From Bacteroidales bacterium (GTDB taxonomy: Bacteria; Bacteroidota; Bacteroidia; Bacteroidales; F082): a DNA stretch of 64,000 bases. The notes below the pieces were generated by a model that did no database searches, was not told the origin of the DNA, and saw only the letters and a program-made list of their open reading frames with translations. The stretch spans positions 1 to 64,000 of the forward strand of contig JAFGYB010000010.1 of the NCBI GenBank assembly GCA_016936355.1, written 5' to 3'. This document shows, one piece after another, positions 43,811 to 53,997 of the stretch. Numbering within the stretch: the stretch's first letter is position 1; each line of letters starts with the position of its first letter. Made by a program: the position numbers and the translations under genes.

Positions 43811-46093
43811 CTAAAAGTGGTCCGTACTGTCGTTTTCAAAAGTATTCTTTTTGTGTTCCTTATCGTATTTTGCACAATCGAATTGAATATCGATGTTCTT
43901 TAACGGTTTGGGGAACACATCACTCCGACGGATGCCCAACGACGGATCAGAATAAATCTTATTCATGTAAAGGGCCCAGATGGGCAAAGCCATATTGGCT
44001 CCCTGCCCCAGGGTTATGGTCCGGAAATGCACGGAGCGGTCTTCGGCCCCAACCCATACCCCGGTGGTTAGTTTGGGAACAATTCCCATAAACCAGCCGT
44101 CGGATTGATTTTGTGTAGTTCCGGTCTTACCCGCAACCTCATTGCGGTATCCGTAACGCCAACGCAACCGAATACCCGTACCACTTTCTACAACACCTTC
44201 GAGCAATTTAATCATTTTGTAGGCCGTTACTTCACTCATGGCTTCCTTCTTGTCAGGGGTAAAGCGTTCCAGCACATTCCCGTTTTTATCTTCGATTTTT
44301 GTGATGAACACGGGCTTAATATACACCCCTTTGTCGGCAAAGGTATTCATGGCTCCGGTGAGTTCATACAACGAAAGATCAGGAGTTCCCAGAGCAATAG
44401 AAGGCACCGGGGGGATGTACGAAGTAACCCCCATGTTTCGTGCCATCTGAATAACCGATTGAGGAGAAAAACGCCGAATCAACCACGCAGAAATCCAGTT
44501 GTTCGAATTGGCCAGAGCCCACTTCAACGTCACTTCTTTTCCAATGTCTTTTGAATCGGCATTATTTGGTGTCCAGTATTTTCCATCAGGCAATGGAACA
44601 CTGTACGGAATATTGGGGATTCTAAAACAGGGGCTGTATTCCCCTTCCTGCATGGCAAGAGTATAAAGAAAAGGTTTGAAAGTAGAGCCTACCTGACGCT
44701 TGGCCTGTGTTACGTGGTCGTATTTGAAATACCTGAAATCAATACCACCAACATAAGCCCGCACATATCCGGTAGTGGTTTCCATAGACATGAGTCCGGC
44801 CAACAAAAACGACTTGTAATACCGTATGGAATCCATAGGAGTCATGATAGTATCAATGGTACCCCTCCAGGAAAAGACCTTCATATCTGCCGGTGTATTG
44901 AATACTTTATTAATGGAATCTTCAGACAAGCCATCGAGCCTCAGCAACCGGTACCGCTCGCTGCGTTTCATGGCATCATTCATGATTTTCTGAACCTGGA
45001 TACTGTCTTCTTCGGGTGTGCCCTGAAAATCAAAGGGAGCATTCGAATAGCCTTTCCAATGAGCAAAAAACTCAGGCTGCAAATTACCAGCTAAATGCTC
45101 GCGCACTGCTTCTTCGGCATACCGTTGCATCCGGGAATCAATGGTGGTATAAATCTTTAACCCATCGGTATACAAATTATAAGGTTTGCCGTTGGTCTTA
45201 AAATGGGTCTTACACCATTCGGTCATTTTTTCGCGTAGAAACTCCCTGAAATACCTGGCTTCACCAGTATTGTGACTCAGCACACCATAGTTTTCCACCC
45301 CAAGAGGTAACATTTTTACTGAATCATACACATGTTGCGTAATATAACCGTAGCGGTACATCTGTGCCAAAACCAGATTTCTTCTTTCCATGGCTGCCTT
45401 TGGATGCAATATGGGACTGAATGCAGTTGGCCGGTTCACAACTCCTGCCATCAAAGCCGATTCCTGTAAATTCAAAGAATCAGGTTCTTTATCGAAAAAT
45501 GTTTTGGCTGCTGACTTAATACCAAAAGCATTGTGTCCGTAGAAAACGGTATTCAGATACATGGTAATGATCTCTTCTTTGGAATAATAACGCTCCAGTT
45601 TCACAGCAGTAATCCATTCCTGGAATTTACGAACCACCAATTGCAGTGTATTTAAACGGCCCCGAGGAAAAAGATTCTTTGCCAGCTGCTGGGTTATGGT
45701 ACTTCCTCCTCCTTTGTGTTGTCCGGTAATAAGGCCATAAGCCACCCGCAACAAGGCCCGCTCATCAACGCCTGAATTTTGTTCAAACCGGACATCTTCG
45801 ATGGAGATCAGAGCATTCACAAGATTGGGTGGCAGTTGTCTGTAGGTGACATTGGAACGGTTTTCAATAAAATAGGTTCCCAGGATTTTACCGTCAGAAG
45901 AAATCACTTCGGAAGCCAACGCACTTTCGGGATTTTCCAACTGTTTGAACGAAGGCATGGGACCGAAATACTGATTGGCAATGGCATAAAACAAGAAAAT
46001 TACCAGCAAAATACCGATAAAATAAATCAGCCAAAATTTAACGATGTAATTGAATTTCTTTTTGGGAGTTTCTTTAGCCTTATTCTCTTCCAT
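43811..46093 (-). CDS. penicillin-binding protein 1A-type bifunctional peptidoglycan synthase
   Basis: A 760-residue class A PBP. After a cytoplasmic Lys-rich start and a membrane helix (about 20-42), the GT51 domain has the catalytic Glu in SIEDVRFEQNSGVDE and GGGSTITQQLAKNLF. The transpeptidase domain has the active Ser in GSTFKPF, SNN in ANSNNWISAW, and KTG in VAGKTGTTQNQSDG. It polymerises and cross-links peptidoglycan. It follows gldH by 18 nt in the holB-ricT-gldH-pbp1A order usual in Bacteroidota. Confidence 0.93.
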   Translation of the reverse strand: MEENKAKETPKKKFNYIVKFWLIYFIGILLVIFLFYAIANQYFGPMPSFKQLENPESALASEVISSDGKILGTYFIENRSNVTYRQLPPNLVNALISIEDVRFEQNSGVDERALLRVAYGLITGQHKGGGSTITQQLAKNLFPRGRLNTLQLVVRKFQEWITAVKLERYYSKEEIITMYLNTVFYGHNAFGIKSAAKTFFDKEPDSLNLQESALMAGVVNRPTAFSPILHPKAAMERRNLVLAQMYRYGYITQHVYDSVKMLPLGVENYGVLSHNTGEARYFREFLREKMTEWCKTHFKTNGKPYNLYTDGLKIYTTIDSRMQRYAEEAVREHLAGNLQPEFFAHWKGYSNAPFDFQGTPEEDSIQVQKIMNDAMKRSERYRLLRLDGLSEDSINKVFNTPADMKVFSWRGTIDTIMTPMDSIRYYKSFLLAGLMSMETTTGYVRAYVGGIDFRYFKYDHVTQAKRQVGSTFKPFLYTLAMQEGEYSPCFRIPNIPYSVPLPDGKYWTPNNADSKDIGKEVTLKWALANSNNWISAWLIRRFSPQSVIQMARNMGVTSYIPPVPSIALGTPDLSLYELTGAMNTFADKGVYIKPVFITKIEDKNGNVLERFTPDKKEAMSEVTAYKMIKLLEGVVESGTGIRLRWRYGYRNEVAGKTGTTQNQSDGWFMGIVPKLTTGVWVGAEDRSVHFRTITLGQGANMALPIWALYMNKIYSDPSLGIRRSDVFPKPLKNIDIQFDCAKYDKEHKKNTFENDSTDHF

Positions 46094-46111
46094 GAATTTA
46101 TCCTGTAAAAT

Positions 46112-46618
46112 TTATTGAGCTCTTTCTATTTGTAGACCAACATCCTCAATCCCTTTCAGAGTATCATCCCGCATACCCTGCCACAAAGAAAACTGATAAC
46201 GGCCTTTCAGAGGAAAACGCAAATTTTGCTTCAATAATATATGATCCTGTTTAATTTTTCCCCATCCTTTCCCCAGCCACTTCCCGGAAGGAGCGGCCAA
46301 TATAAATTGCAACGTGTCACGGGTGACATGATGATTGGGAAACTCAGTTTGCAGAAAAACATATAAGTTACTGTACCTGTACTTGTTGTTGTGGCGCAAA
46401 TTCAAATAAAAATCATATCCGTGAACCGTATCATTCACCGTTACATCAAAAACCACAGGATCGTTCATAAACCAGGCATTATGCACCGGTGCTGATTTGT
46501 CGATAAGAACACCGTGCCCGCACGAGGACAGAAAAAACATCAGTCCAAGTACAATGAACAACCCAATTTTTTGCCCTCTATCGGCTTTCACACAATGGAA
46601 CCTGGGAATATATTTCAT
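46112..46618 (-). CDS. gldH: gliding motility lipoprotein GldH
   Basis: A 168-residue lipoprotein. The start at 46618 (MKYIPRFHCVKAD) follows the ricT stop by one nt and gives a lipobox FFLSSC. The mature part starts GHGVLIDKSAPVHNAWF and has DPVVFDVTVNDT and the closing VGLQIERA, matching the GldH family. It is required for gliding and T9SS function in flavobacteria by family knowledge, and its presence fits the T9SS cargo at 3001-4671. It also occurs in non-gliding Bacteroidales. Confidence 0.85.
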   Translation of the reverse strand: MKYIPRFHCVKADRGQKIGLFIVLGLMFFLSSCGHGVLIDKSAPVHNAWFMNDPVVFDVTVNDTVHGYDFYLNLRHNNKYRYSNLYVFLQTEFPNHHVTRDTLQFILAAPSGKWLGKGWGKIKQDHILLKQNLRFPLKGRYQFSLWQGMRDDTLKGIEDVGLQIERAQ

Positions 46619-46619
46619 C

Positions 46620-47723
46620 TTAAAATACAGAAGTAAAATCCGTAACTTCATCTCCGATTTTCTCTGACACATTTTGTTCGGTATGCTGAGCAAAACTTTC
46701 CAGATCATTAGGCAGATTACCACGTTTGTTCATCTCAATAATCTCTTTCACCTGCTGTAAAGGAATAACCAACATACTACTGGCATCATCCACATAGGAA
46801 TACAACATGACTTTCTGGAAGATATCACTCTTCTGATGCTGCGCATTCCCTTTCTTCGACTTCAGAATGATTTTATTATCGGGAAAATTTTTGAGGATAT
46901 CCACATAATTATCCAGTTCATAATTCAGGCAGCATTTTAGCTTTCCGCATTGTCCTGCCAGTTTCTGAGGATTCAGCGATAGTTGCTGTACCCGGGCTGA
47001 ACTGGTGGAAACACTTTTGAAATGACTCATATGAGAGGAACAACACAACTCACGTCCACAGGACCCAATCCCGCCCAGTTTGGCAGCTTCCTGTCGGACA
47101 CCGATCTGTCTCATTTCAATCCTGACCTTAAATTCATCGGCCAGCCTGCGGATTAATTGGCGAAAATCAACCCGGTCGTCGGCCGTATAGTAAAAAATGG
47201 CTTTGGTCCGGTCGCCCTGGTATTCCACATCGTTCAGCTTCATATCCAACCCCAGGTCACGGGCAATTTTACGCGTCCGAAGCAGGGTATTATTTTCCTG
47301 ATTAAAGGCTTCAAACCATTTTTCCACATCGTTGGAACGCGCATGCCTGTAAACTTTCTTCAACGGGTTTTTATTCAAATCAATGCGTTTCCGTTTCATT
47401 TGCAAAGCAACCACGGCGCCCGTCAGCTCAACGATACCAATGTCGTGGCCGGGATTAGCCTCCACAGCGACCACTTCTCCTTTTTTCAAATTCAATTCCG
47501 GTGGACAAACAAAAAATTCCTTCCTTCCATTCTTAAATCTGATTTCAACATAATCTTCCGATCCGGGGCCGAGTGGTTTCTTAACCTTTTGCAGCCAGTC
47601 GTACGAACCTAACTTACAACACCTTGATTTGTCCATCGTCACACCTTCAGGCAGTTGAACGCCCGAAAGACAACAGGAACCCGTGCTGTTATTATTCACT
47701 TGTATATGTATATTCGAGTCCAT
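46620..47723 (-). CDS. ricT: RicT/YaaT-like PSP1-domain protein
   Basis: A 367-residue protein of the PSP1 C-terminal family (B. subtilis RicT/YaaT). The PSP1 core covers about residues 65-275 and has the Cys-rich GSCGRELCCSSHM and GQCGKLKCCLNYE that bind an Fe-S cluster in the B. subtilis complex. The ATG at 47723 is used over an upstream in-frame codon. RicA and RicF partners are not in the window. It lies between holB and gldH. Its role in Bacteroidota is unknown. Confidence 0.88.
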   Translation of the reverse strand: MDSNIHIQVNNNSTGSCCLSGVQLPEGVTMDKSRCCKLGSYDWLQKVKKPLGPGSEDYVEIRFKNGRKEFFVCPPELNLKKGEVVAVEANPGHDIGIVELTGAVVALQMKRKRIDLNKNPLKKVYRHARSNDVEKWFEAFNQENNTLLRTRKIARDLGLDMKLNDVEYQGDRTKAIFYYTADDRVDFRQLIRRLADEFKVRIEMRQIGVRQEAAKLGGIGSCGRELCCSSHMSHFKSVSTSSARVQQLSLNPQKLAGQCGKLKCCLNYELDNYVDILKNFPDNKIILKSKKGNAQHQKSDIFQKVMLYSYVDDASSMLVIPLQQVKEIIEMNKRGNLPNDLESFAQHTEQNVSEKIGDEVTDFTSVF

Positions 47724-47735
47724 TATATGCTTAAA

Positions 47736-47751
47736 ATTGTATTGATACAAT
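47736..47751. promoter_or_regulatory. operator-like palindrome before ricT
   Basis: ATTGTATTGATACAAT has two perfect 7-nt arms with a TG centre. It sits just downstream of the ricT -7 element, over the predicted transcript start, a typical place for a repressor. Confidence 0.4.
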
Positions 47752-47754
47752 CGA

Positions 47755-47762
47755 CAAAAATA
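47755..47762 (-). promoter_or_regulatory. ricT -7 element (TATTTTTG)
   Basis: An exact TAnnTTTG match on the minus strand, 32 nt before the ricT ATG. No -33 box at the usual spacing. Confidence 0.4.
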
Positions 47763-47822
47763 AGAAATTTATGATTTCTATTTCGGAAATAATACGCGCT
47801 GAATGCTTCCAGACAAGCTATT

Positions 47823-48989
47823 TTACCGTTTAACCAACCGGGACCTTCCCTTTTTCAGTAAATCGATAAAACGGAAGCTCAGGTGGGTAAACAGAATGGG
47901 GGAATGTGCATTGCGTTCTAACTGATAAACCGCATCGTTTACCAATCGATACATTTCACTTTGGTTGGCTTCGTTGATGAATGGAGCAAATTTCTGAAAA
48001 TAGCTTTTTTCATCTGCCATTGCCATCACCTGATCATTCAGTTGCTGATTCACCAGTAATGAATTTTGAATGACTTTCAGCCCATACACCAGGAATTGTT
48101 TTTGCTTTTCTTTTCCCAACCGCGACAGTTCCTGAACCAGCTGATTGATGGAGTAGAAATCTGACCCGGCATAGCACAACCGCATCCATTCACGAAACTT
48201 GGTAAAATTAAACTGACTTTCATCAGCCTGTTCTACCATTTCAATTGCTTCGTTCCAACTGCCATTGGACATAAAAGCGATGGAATCAGCTTGCTCTGAT
48301 GAAATAGATTCGCCCCATTTAGCCTGAAGTGACTGCTTTAAAATTTCTTTTTCAATAGGCGACACCTTAATCATCTGTGTTCGGGACCGTATGGTAGGCA
48401 AAATCAACTCATAACGTTCAGCCACCAGCATAAAAATTGTATTATCCGGCGGTTCTTCCAGACTTTTCAATAGTTTGTTGGCCGTCTGGAGATTCATTTT
48501 TTCAGGAAGATAGATAATGATGACCTTATATCCGCCTTCATAGGATTTCAGGCTTAAATTACGAACAATCTGTTCTCCGTCACGAATAAAGATCGAGCCC
48601 TGTTTGTTCCCCCCCAGTCCCAGGTATTCATACCAACCCGACTGGGTTACATATCCTTTTTGTTGCAGAAAATAACCCTTCCACTCGGTAATAAATTTAG
48701 AGGCTTCAGGTTCTTTTGAAACCTTATTGGTAGTTGCTGTCGGGAAAATAAACTGCAGATCGGGATGTTCGAGTTTTTCGTATTTCACACAAGAAGGGCA
48801 GGTTCCGCAACTGTCACCCTCCTGTTTGTTGTGACAATTGATGTATTGTGCATAAGCCACTGCCAGCGCCAGCGCTCCGGAACCTTGTGGTCCCAGAAAC
48901 AACTGAGTGTGGGCTACCCGGTTCTCCCGAATGGCCATCCGGAGCTTTTCTTTCACTCCATTTTGTCCGATCACTTTCTTAAATTGCAT
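47823..48989 (-). CDS. holB: DNA polymerase III delta' subunit
   Basis: A 388-residue clamp-loader subunit. RVAHTQLFLGPQGSGALALA is the degenerate P-loop (Ala where active ATPases have Lys), as expected for delta'. The zinc-finger Cys are in CHNKQEGDSCGTCPSCVKYE. TANKLLKSLEEPPDNTIFMLVA is the sensor 1 region. With DnaX and HolA it loads DnaN onto DNA. It is the first gene of the run holB-ricT-gldH-pbp1A; a gap of 99 nt separates it from ricT. Confidence 0.93.
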   Translation of the reverse strand: MQFKKVIGQNGVKEKLRMAIRENRVAHTQLFLGPQGSGALALAVAYAQYINCHNKQEGDSCGTCPSCVKYEKLEHPDLQFIFPTATTNKVSKEPEASKFITEWKGYFLQQKGYVTQSGWYEYLGLGGNKQGSIFIRDGEQIVRNLSLKSYEGGYKVIIIYLPEKMNLQTANKLLKSLEEPPDNTIFMLVAERYELILPTIRSRTQMIKVSPIEKEILKQSLQAKWGESISSEQADSIAFMSNGSWNEAIEMVEQADESQFNFTKFREWMRLCYAGSDFYSINQLVQELSRLGKEKQKQFLVYGLKVIQNSLLVNQQLNDQVMAMADEKSYFQKFAPFINEANQSEMYRLVNDAVYQLERNAHSPILFTHLSFRFIDLLKKGRSRLVKR

Positions 48990-49008
48990 GGCTCTTGTTA
49001 CAAAGGTT

Positions 49009-49016
49009 CAAAAATA
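49009..49016 (-). promoter_or_regulatory. holB -7 element (TATTTTTG)
   Basis: An exact TAnnTTTG match on the minus strand, 20 nt before the holB ATG. Confidence 0.4.
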
Positions 49017-49051
49017 GGAAATCTATGCCTCCCTCCCATTGACTCCACAAC

Positions 49052-49088
49052 AAAAAAAGGTGTCATGCACCGGCACAACACCTTTTTT
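49052..49088 (-). terminator. terminator of the sdhCAB operon
   Basis: GGTGT (49059-49063) with ACACC (49078-49082), extended by the A-run and T-run on each side; the A-run is the U-run for the minus strand. Confidence 0.75.
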
Positions 49089-49112
49089 ATTGATTATGAA
49101 ACCGATGGTTTC

Positions 49113-49853
49113 TTATCCCAGTTTGGCACCAATGAACTGGCGGTTCAAACGGGCAATATTGGTTATGGAAATTTCCTTGGGGCATTCCGCCTCACAGGCA
49201 TAGGTATTGGTACAGTTACCAAAGCCCAGTTCATCCATTTTTGCCACCATTTCTTTCACACGATCCTTGGCTTCCACTTTACCTTGCGGCAACAAAGCAA
49301 ACTGAGAAACCTTGGCAGAAACAAACAACATGGCCGAAGCATTTTTACAGGCAGCCACACAGGCACCACAACCAATACAGGCTGCAGCATCCATAGCCAA
49401 TTCAGCATTCTCCTTATTGATCGGTATAGCATTGGCATCGGGAACACCACCGGTAGTAGCGGAAGTATAACCACCAGCCTGAATGATTTCATCAAAAGCA
49501 GAACGATCGACGATCAGGTCCTTGATAACCGGAAACGGTTTGGCACGCCAGGGTTCCACCGTAATGGTCTCCCCATCTTTGAACTTTCGCATGTGCAACT
49601 GACAGGTCGTTGTCGCTTTTTCCGGACCGTGCGGATGACCATTGATGAACATACTGCACATCCCGCAAATCCCTTCGCGGCAGTCGTGGTCAAAAGCAAC
49701 GGGATCTTCTCCTTTTTCTACCAGTTCGTCATTCAAAATGTCGATCATTTCCAGGAAAGAAGCATCGGAAGATATATTGTGTACGTCATAGTCTACAAAT
49801 TGTCCTTTTGCTGTAGGACCAGCCTGACGCCATATTTTTAATTTGAGATCCAT
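49113..49853 (-). CDS. sdhB: succinate dehydrogenase/fumarate reductase iron-sulfur subunit
   Basis: A 246-residue iron-sulfur subunit. The [2Fe-2S] ligands are in [16 protein letters not shown] and CQLHM, the second set in [15 protein letters not shown] and the third in [16 protein letters not shown]. It carries electrons between the flavin and the membrane haem subunit. It is downstream of the flavoprotein gene by 28 nt. In anaerobic Bacteroidota this complex mainly reduces fumarate. Confidence 0.95.
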   Translation of the reverse strand: MDLKLKIWRQAGPTAKGQFVDYDVHNISSDASFLEMIDILNDELVEKGEDPVAFDHDCREGICGMCSMFINGHPHGPEKATTTCQLHMRKFKDGETITVEPWRAKPFPVIKDLIVDRSAFDEIIQAGGYTSATTGGVPDANAIPINKENAELAMDAAACIGCGACVAACKNASAMLFVSAKVSQFALLPQGKVEAKDRVKEMVAKMDELGFGNCTNTYACEAECPKEISITNIARLNRQFIGAKLG

Positions 49854-49881
49854 GGTTTGAATTTTAAAGTTTAATTTTTTA

Positions 49882-51831
49882 TTAAGCGGTTTTATAGTTT
49901 CGGGTTTTCACTTCAATATTCTCATATTTCAGTTCTTCCTTGTTGAGCTTGGGCTCTTTATCATCACCCGTGTACTCCCAGGCACCCACGTACATATAGT
50001 CTTTGTCGTTACGCAAAGCTTCCCCTTCAGGAGTCTGGAATTCTTCGCGGAAGTGACCACCGGCCGACTCTTCTCTGTGCAGAGCGTCGCGGGCCATCAG
50101 TTCTCCCAGTTCCAGGAAATCGGCCAAACGAAGGGCTTTTTCCAGCTCAATATTGATCCCGTCAGGGCTGCCGGGAACCCGTACTTTTTCCCAGAATTCT
50201 TTCCGTAAAGCCTGGATATCCTTAATGGCTTTTTCCAGCCCTTCTTTGTTACGGGCCATGCCAACATGATCCCACATGATCAGTCCCAGTCTCTTGTGCA
50301 GGGCATCAACCGTTTCCGTGCCGTTTACCGACATCAGTTTCTGGATTCTGTCTTTCACTGCTTTCTCAGCGGCATCAAACTCAGGTGTATTGGTTGGAAT
50401 GGCTCCAACGGTGATCTGATCAGCCAGATAATTCTGCATGGTATAAGGCAGAACAAAATATCCGTCAGACAATCCCTGCATCAAAGCAGAAGCGCCCAAA
50501 CGGTTGGCTCCATGATCGGAGAAGTTGGCTTCACCGCCCACAAACAGTCCCGGAATATTGCTCTGCAGTTCGTAATCAACCCACAAACCGCCCATCGAAT
50601 AGTGGATGGCCGGATAGATCATCATGGGCGTTTCGTAGGGGTTGTCGTCCACAATACGTTCGTACATATCGAACAGGTTGCCATACCGGGCTTTAATCAC
50701 CTCTTTACCCAACCGATCAATGGCATCTTTAAAATCGAGGTAAACAGCCAAACCGGTGTTCCCGACACCATAACCGGCATCGCATCTTTCTTTGGCCGCA
50801 CGGGATGCCACATCGCGGGGCACCAGGTTCCCAAAGGCAGGATACCTTCTTTCGAGGTAATAATCTCGGTTTTCTTCAGGAATATCTTTAGGTTTCAAAG
50901 CTCCTGAACGTACTTTTTCAATATCTTCTTTGTTCTTGGGAACCCAGATACGACCGTCGTTCCGCAAACTTTCACTCATCAAAGTCAGTTTCGACTGATA
51001 GGATCCGTGTACTGGAATACAGGTCGGGTGGATTTGAACATAGCACGGATTGGCAAACCAGGCACCTCTTTTGTAAGCTCTCCAGGCTGCACTTCCGTTG
51101 GAAGTCATGGCATTGGTAGACAGGAAATAAACATTTCCGTAACCACCGGTTGCCAGCAATACGGCATGCGCACCGTAGCGTTCTATTTCACCGGTAAATA
51201 AGTTCCTCACAATAACGCCCCGTGCTTTTCCTTCACCGGTCACCACCAGATCCAGCATTTCACGACGGGTATACAATTTCACGGAACCGCGTTTGATTTC
51301 TTTACTCAAAGCACCATAGGCACCCAGCAGCAACTGCTGTCCGGTTTGGCCGCGGGCATAGAACGTACGCGATACGAGGGCACCACCGAAGGAACGGTTG
51401 GCCAGGTATCCGGAATACTCGCGGGCAAAGGGAACTCCCTGAGCCACGCACTGGTCAATAATATTGTTGCTTACTTCAGCCAGACGGTATACGTTGGCTT
51501 CGCGGGCGCGGTAGTCGCCCCCTTTGATGGTATCGTAGAAAAGACGGTAAACGGTATCGCCGTCGTTGGGGTAGTTCTTTGCAGCGTTAATCCCGCCCTG
51601 GGCAGCAATACTGTGTGCCCTTCGGGGACTGTCCTGTATACAGAAAACCTTAACATTGAAACCCAGTTCTCCGAGACTGGCGGCGGCAGCACCTCCGGCC
51701 AAACCGGTGCCGATTACAATAATGTCAATTTTTCTTTTATTGGCAGGATTCACCAGGTTTTGGTGTTCCTTATAATGGGTCCATTTCTCAGCCAGCGGGC
51801 CTGCAGGAATTTTTGAATCTATCTTGGTCAT
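49882..51831 (-). CDS. sdhA: succinate dehydrogenase/fumarate reductase flavoprotein subunit
   Basis: A 649-residue flavoprotein. FAD binding: [18 protein letters not shown]. The His that carries covalent FAD lies in [39 protein letters not shown] and the Arg-rich active-site region [20 protein letters not shown] are as in the Wolinella/Bacteroides type. The ATG at 51831 is used; the codon at 51843 is TTG. The sdhC 3' end lies 5 nt upstream of it. It catalyses the fumarate-succinate reaction at the inner membrane face. Confidence 0.95.
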   Translation of the reverse strand: MTKIDSKIPAGPLAEKWTHYKEHQNLVNPANKRKIDIIVIGTGLAGGAAAASLGELGFNVKVFCIQDSPRRAHSIAAQGGINAAKNYPNDGDTVYRLFYDTIKGGDYRAREANVYRLAEVSNNIIDQCVAQGVPFAREYSGYLANRSFGGALVSRTFYARGQTGQQLLLGAYGALSKEIKRGSVKLYTRREMLDLVVTGEGKARGVIVRNLFTGEIERYGAHAVLLATGGYGNVYFLSTNAMTSNGSAAWRAYKRGAWFANPCYVQIHPTCIPVHGSYQSKLTLMSESLRNDGRIWVPKNKEDIEKVRSGALKPKDIPEENRDYYLERRYPAFGNLVPRDVASRAAKERCDAGYGVGNTGLAVYLDFKDAIDRLGKEVIKARYGNLFDMYERIVDDNPYETPMMIYPAIHYSMGGLWVDYELQSNIPGLFVGGEANFSDHGANRLGASALMQGLSDGYFVLPYTMQNYLADQITVGAIPTNTPEFDAAEKAVKDRIQKLMSVNGTETVDALHKRLGLIMWDHVGMARNKEGLEKAIKDIQALRKEFWEKVRVPGSPDGINIELEKALRLADFLELGELMARDALHREESAGGHFREEFQTPEGEALRNDKDYMYVGAWEYTGDDKEPKLNKEELKYENIEVKTRNYKTA

Positions 51832-51835
51832 AAGG

Positions 51836-52501
51836 CTATACAATTTTAAAGTAAATAAACAACGGAATGATCACAAAGCCCAGGGTTACCACAATAGCAT
51901 AGGCACGTCCCAGTCCATTAATAAAATTCCAGTACGTGGCATGATTCAAACCCAGCGTCTGGAAAGCAGACTGAAAAGCATGATCCAGGTGGAAACCCAT
52001 CAGCAGGATCATCACCACATAAAAGGCAACATATCCACCGTGTTGGAATAAATTAATCACCAGCTGCCCCATGTCTTCACCACCGGAAGCTGTCAGCGGC
52101 ATGCCGCCAATCCAGCCCATTTTCACGAAAAAGAAGTTCCCCAGGTGAATGACCAGGAAAATTAAAATGATGATCCCCGTGTAAATCATATATTTTGAAA
52201 AAGGAGACTGTTCCATCGCTGCACGTCTTTTGTATCCTTTGGGACGTGACAGCCAGTTCTTGATCTGCAGAATCACGCCAAAAACAATGTGCAAGGCAAA
52301 TCCACCAAAAAGAACCCATTGAAAAACCTGAATGAACCAGTTTGTGCCCATAAAATGGGCTCCTTCGTTGAACCATTCTTTATTGAACAGTATCAACGAA
52401 TTCAGCGCCAGGTGGACCACTAAAAACGTCAACAAAAAAAGACCCATTAAGGACATAACGATCTTTTTTGTGATGGAAGAATAATACGGTTTGTTACTCA
52501 T
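51836..52501 (-). CDS. sdhC: succinate dehydrogenase/fumarate reductase cytochrome b subunit
   Basis: A 221-residue membrane anchor with five helices. Conserved His in [27 protein letters not shown] and [12 protein letters not shown] fit haem b ligation. It belongs to the Bacteroides/Wolinella single-subunit anchor type, with [24 protein letters not shown] near its C-terminus shortened here to the diagnostic QTLGLN and GLGRAYA. It is the first gene of the three-gene operon. Its promoter at 52560-52591 is divergent from the aminopeptidase gene. Confidence 0.93.
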   Translation of the reverse strand: MSNKPYYSSITKKIVMSLMGLFLLTFLVVHLALNSLILFNKEWFNEGAHFMGTNWFIQVFQWVLFGGFALHIVFGVILQIKNWLSRPKGYKRRAAMEQSPFSKYMIYTGIIILIFLVIHLGNFFFVKMGWIGGMPLTASGGEDMGQLVINLFQHGGYVAFYVVMILLMGFHLDHAFQSAFQTLGLNHATYWNFINGLGRAYAIVVTLGFVIIPLFIYFKIV

Positions 52502-52544
52502 AACATCTAATTTTTACATAATGTATAACCCAGAAATATTTAAT

Positions 52545-52563
52545 TTTGTATAATTCGTACAAA
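52545..52563. promoter_or_regulatory. operator-like inverted repeat at the sdhC promoter
   Basis: TTTGTA (52545-52550) and TACAAA (52558-52563) are perfect inverted arms with a 7-nt centre, overlapping the -7 element and predicted start. A further small palindrome TACATAATGTA lies at 52515-52525 in the leader. Confidence 0.35.
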
Positions 52564-52591
52564 TGTATCAAAGAGTTAAGAATATCCCAAA
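52560..52591 (-). promoter_or_regulatory. sdhCAB promoter (TTTG-N20-TACATTTG)
   Basis: TTTG at 52591-52588, 20 nt, exact -7 element at 52567-52560 on the minus strand. It predicts a start near 52553 and a leader of about 52 nt. Confidence 0.7.
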
Positions 52592-52632
52592 CCTTTGCTG
52601 ATAATTTATATCAAGTATAAATATTTTAAGAA

Positions 52633-53922
52633 ATGCGCTACCCATCTATCCCCAACAGGCTTTTCATCCGGAACCGGAAAAATTTTACCGGACAGATGAA
52701 AGAAAATTCCGTTGCTGTTTTCTTTTCGAATGATCAGTCTCCACGCAACGGTGATCAGTTTCACCCCTTCAGACAGCAGTCTGATTTTTTCTACCTTACC
52801 GGAATTGACCAGGAAAAAAGCATCTTGATTCTGGCACCGGGTTGTCCCAACAAAAGCCATAGAGAAGCACTCTTTATTTTGAAGACCAATACAGTGATCG
52901 AAACCTGGGAAGGTCATAAATACACCATGGAAGAAGCCACGAGAATTTCCGGAATTGAGCATGTGTTCTGGCTGGAAGATTTTGATGTTTTTTTGAAGGA
53001 AGTAATGTCGTTTATGAACAATATTTATTTGAATGGTAACGAATACGCCAAGTTCCTGCCCGATGTGGAAACCCGTGAGATTCGGCTGGGGAAAGGATTG
53101 AAAGCACAGTTTCCGTTCCATAGTTATCATCGCTCCGCTCCGCTGCTCACAAATCTCCGTCTGATCAAAAGTAAAGAAGAAATTGCCCTCATTAAAAAGT
53201 CCTGCGAAATCACTCAAAAAGCGTTCCGCCGGATCTTACGCACAACCCAGCCGGGGATGATGGAGTACGAAGTGGAAGCCGAAATCACTTACGAATTCAT
53301 ACGCAACGGAGCCTCGGGTCATGCTTATGCCCCCATCGTGGCATCGGGAAAAAGTGCCTGTGTATTGCATTACGTTGAAAACGACAAGAAATGTAAAAAA
53401 GGTGATTTACTGCTCATGGACTTCGGCTCGGAATATGCCAATTACAGTGCCGACCTGAGCCGGACCATACCCGTTTCCGGGAAATTCACCCAACGCCAGA
53501 AAGAGGTGTACAACGCCGTACTCCGGGCCATGAAAGAAGTGAAGAAAATGTACATCCCGGGCAGCACCATCCAGGACATTAACGATGCCACCGGTGATTT
53601 GATCGAACAGGAATTAATCAAACTCGGATTGCTGAACAAAAAGGATGTGGAAAATCAGCCTGCCGACAGTCCGTTGTACAAAAAGTATTTCATGCACGGC
53701 ACTGCCCATTTCATGGGACTGGATGTGCACGATGTGGGATCCAAATTCGAAACACTGCAACCCGGAATGGTACTGACCTGCGAACCGGGTATTTACATTC
53801 CCGAAGAAAACATCGGCGTTCGCATCGAAAACGACATCCTCATCACCGAACACGAACCCGAAGACCTCATGGAAGGCTTCCCCATCGAAGCGGAGGAAAT
53901 CGAAGAATTGATGAATGAGTAG
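52633..53922 (+). CDS. pepP: Xaa-Pro aminopeptidase (M24B)
   Basis: A 429-residue metallopeptidase removing an N-terminal residue before proline. The N-terminal creatinase-like domain has FFSNDQSPRNGD and QSDFFYLTG. The dimetal site residues are visible as DFGSEYANYSADLSRTIP (two Asp), HGTAHFMGLDVHD (His), CEPGIYIPEE (Glu) and RIENDILIT (Glu). It is divergent from sdhC with 131 nt between the starts and is followed by a minisatellite. Confidence 0.93.
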   Translation: MRYPSIPNRLFIRNRKNFTGQMKENSVAVFFSNDQSPRNGDQFHPFRQQSDFFYLTGIDQEKSILILAPGCPNKSHREALFILKTNTVIETWEGHKYTMEEATRISGIEHVFWLEDFDVFLKEVMSFMNNIYLNGNEYAKFLPDVETREIRLGKGLKAQFPFHSYHRSAPLLTNLRLIKSKEEIALIKKSCEITQKAFRRILRTTQPGMMEYEVEAEITYEFIRNGASGHAYAPIVASGKSACVLHYVENDKKCKKGDLLLMDFGSEYANYSADLSRTIPVSGKFTQRQKEVYNAVLRAMKEVKKMYIPGSTIQDINDATGDLIEQELIKLGLLNKKDVENQPADSPLYKKYFMHGTAHFMGLDVHDVGSKFETLQPGMVLTCEPGIYIPEENIGVRIENDILITEHEPEDLMEGFPIEAEEIEELMNE

Positions 53923-53997
53923 GATATTGTATTGATGTGCTGATGTATTCGTGTGAGATTGAGTCACCTTCGTCACATTGCAGGATTCCATTTTTCT

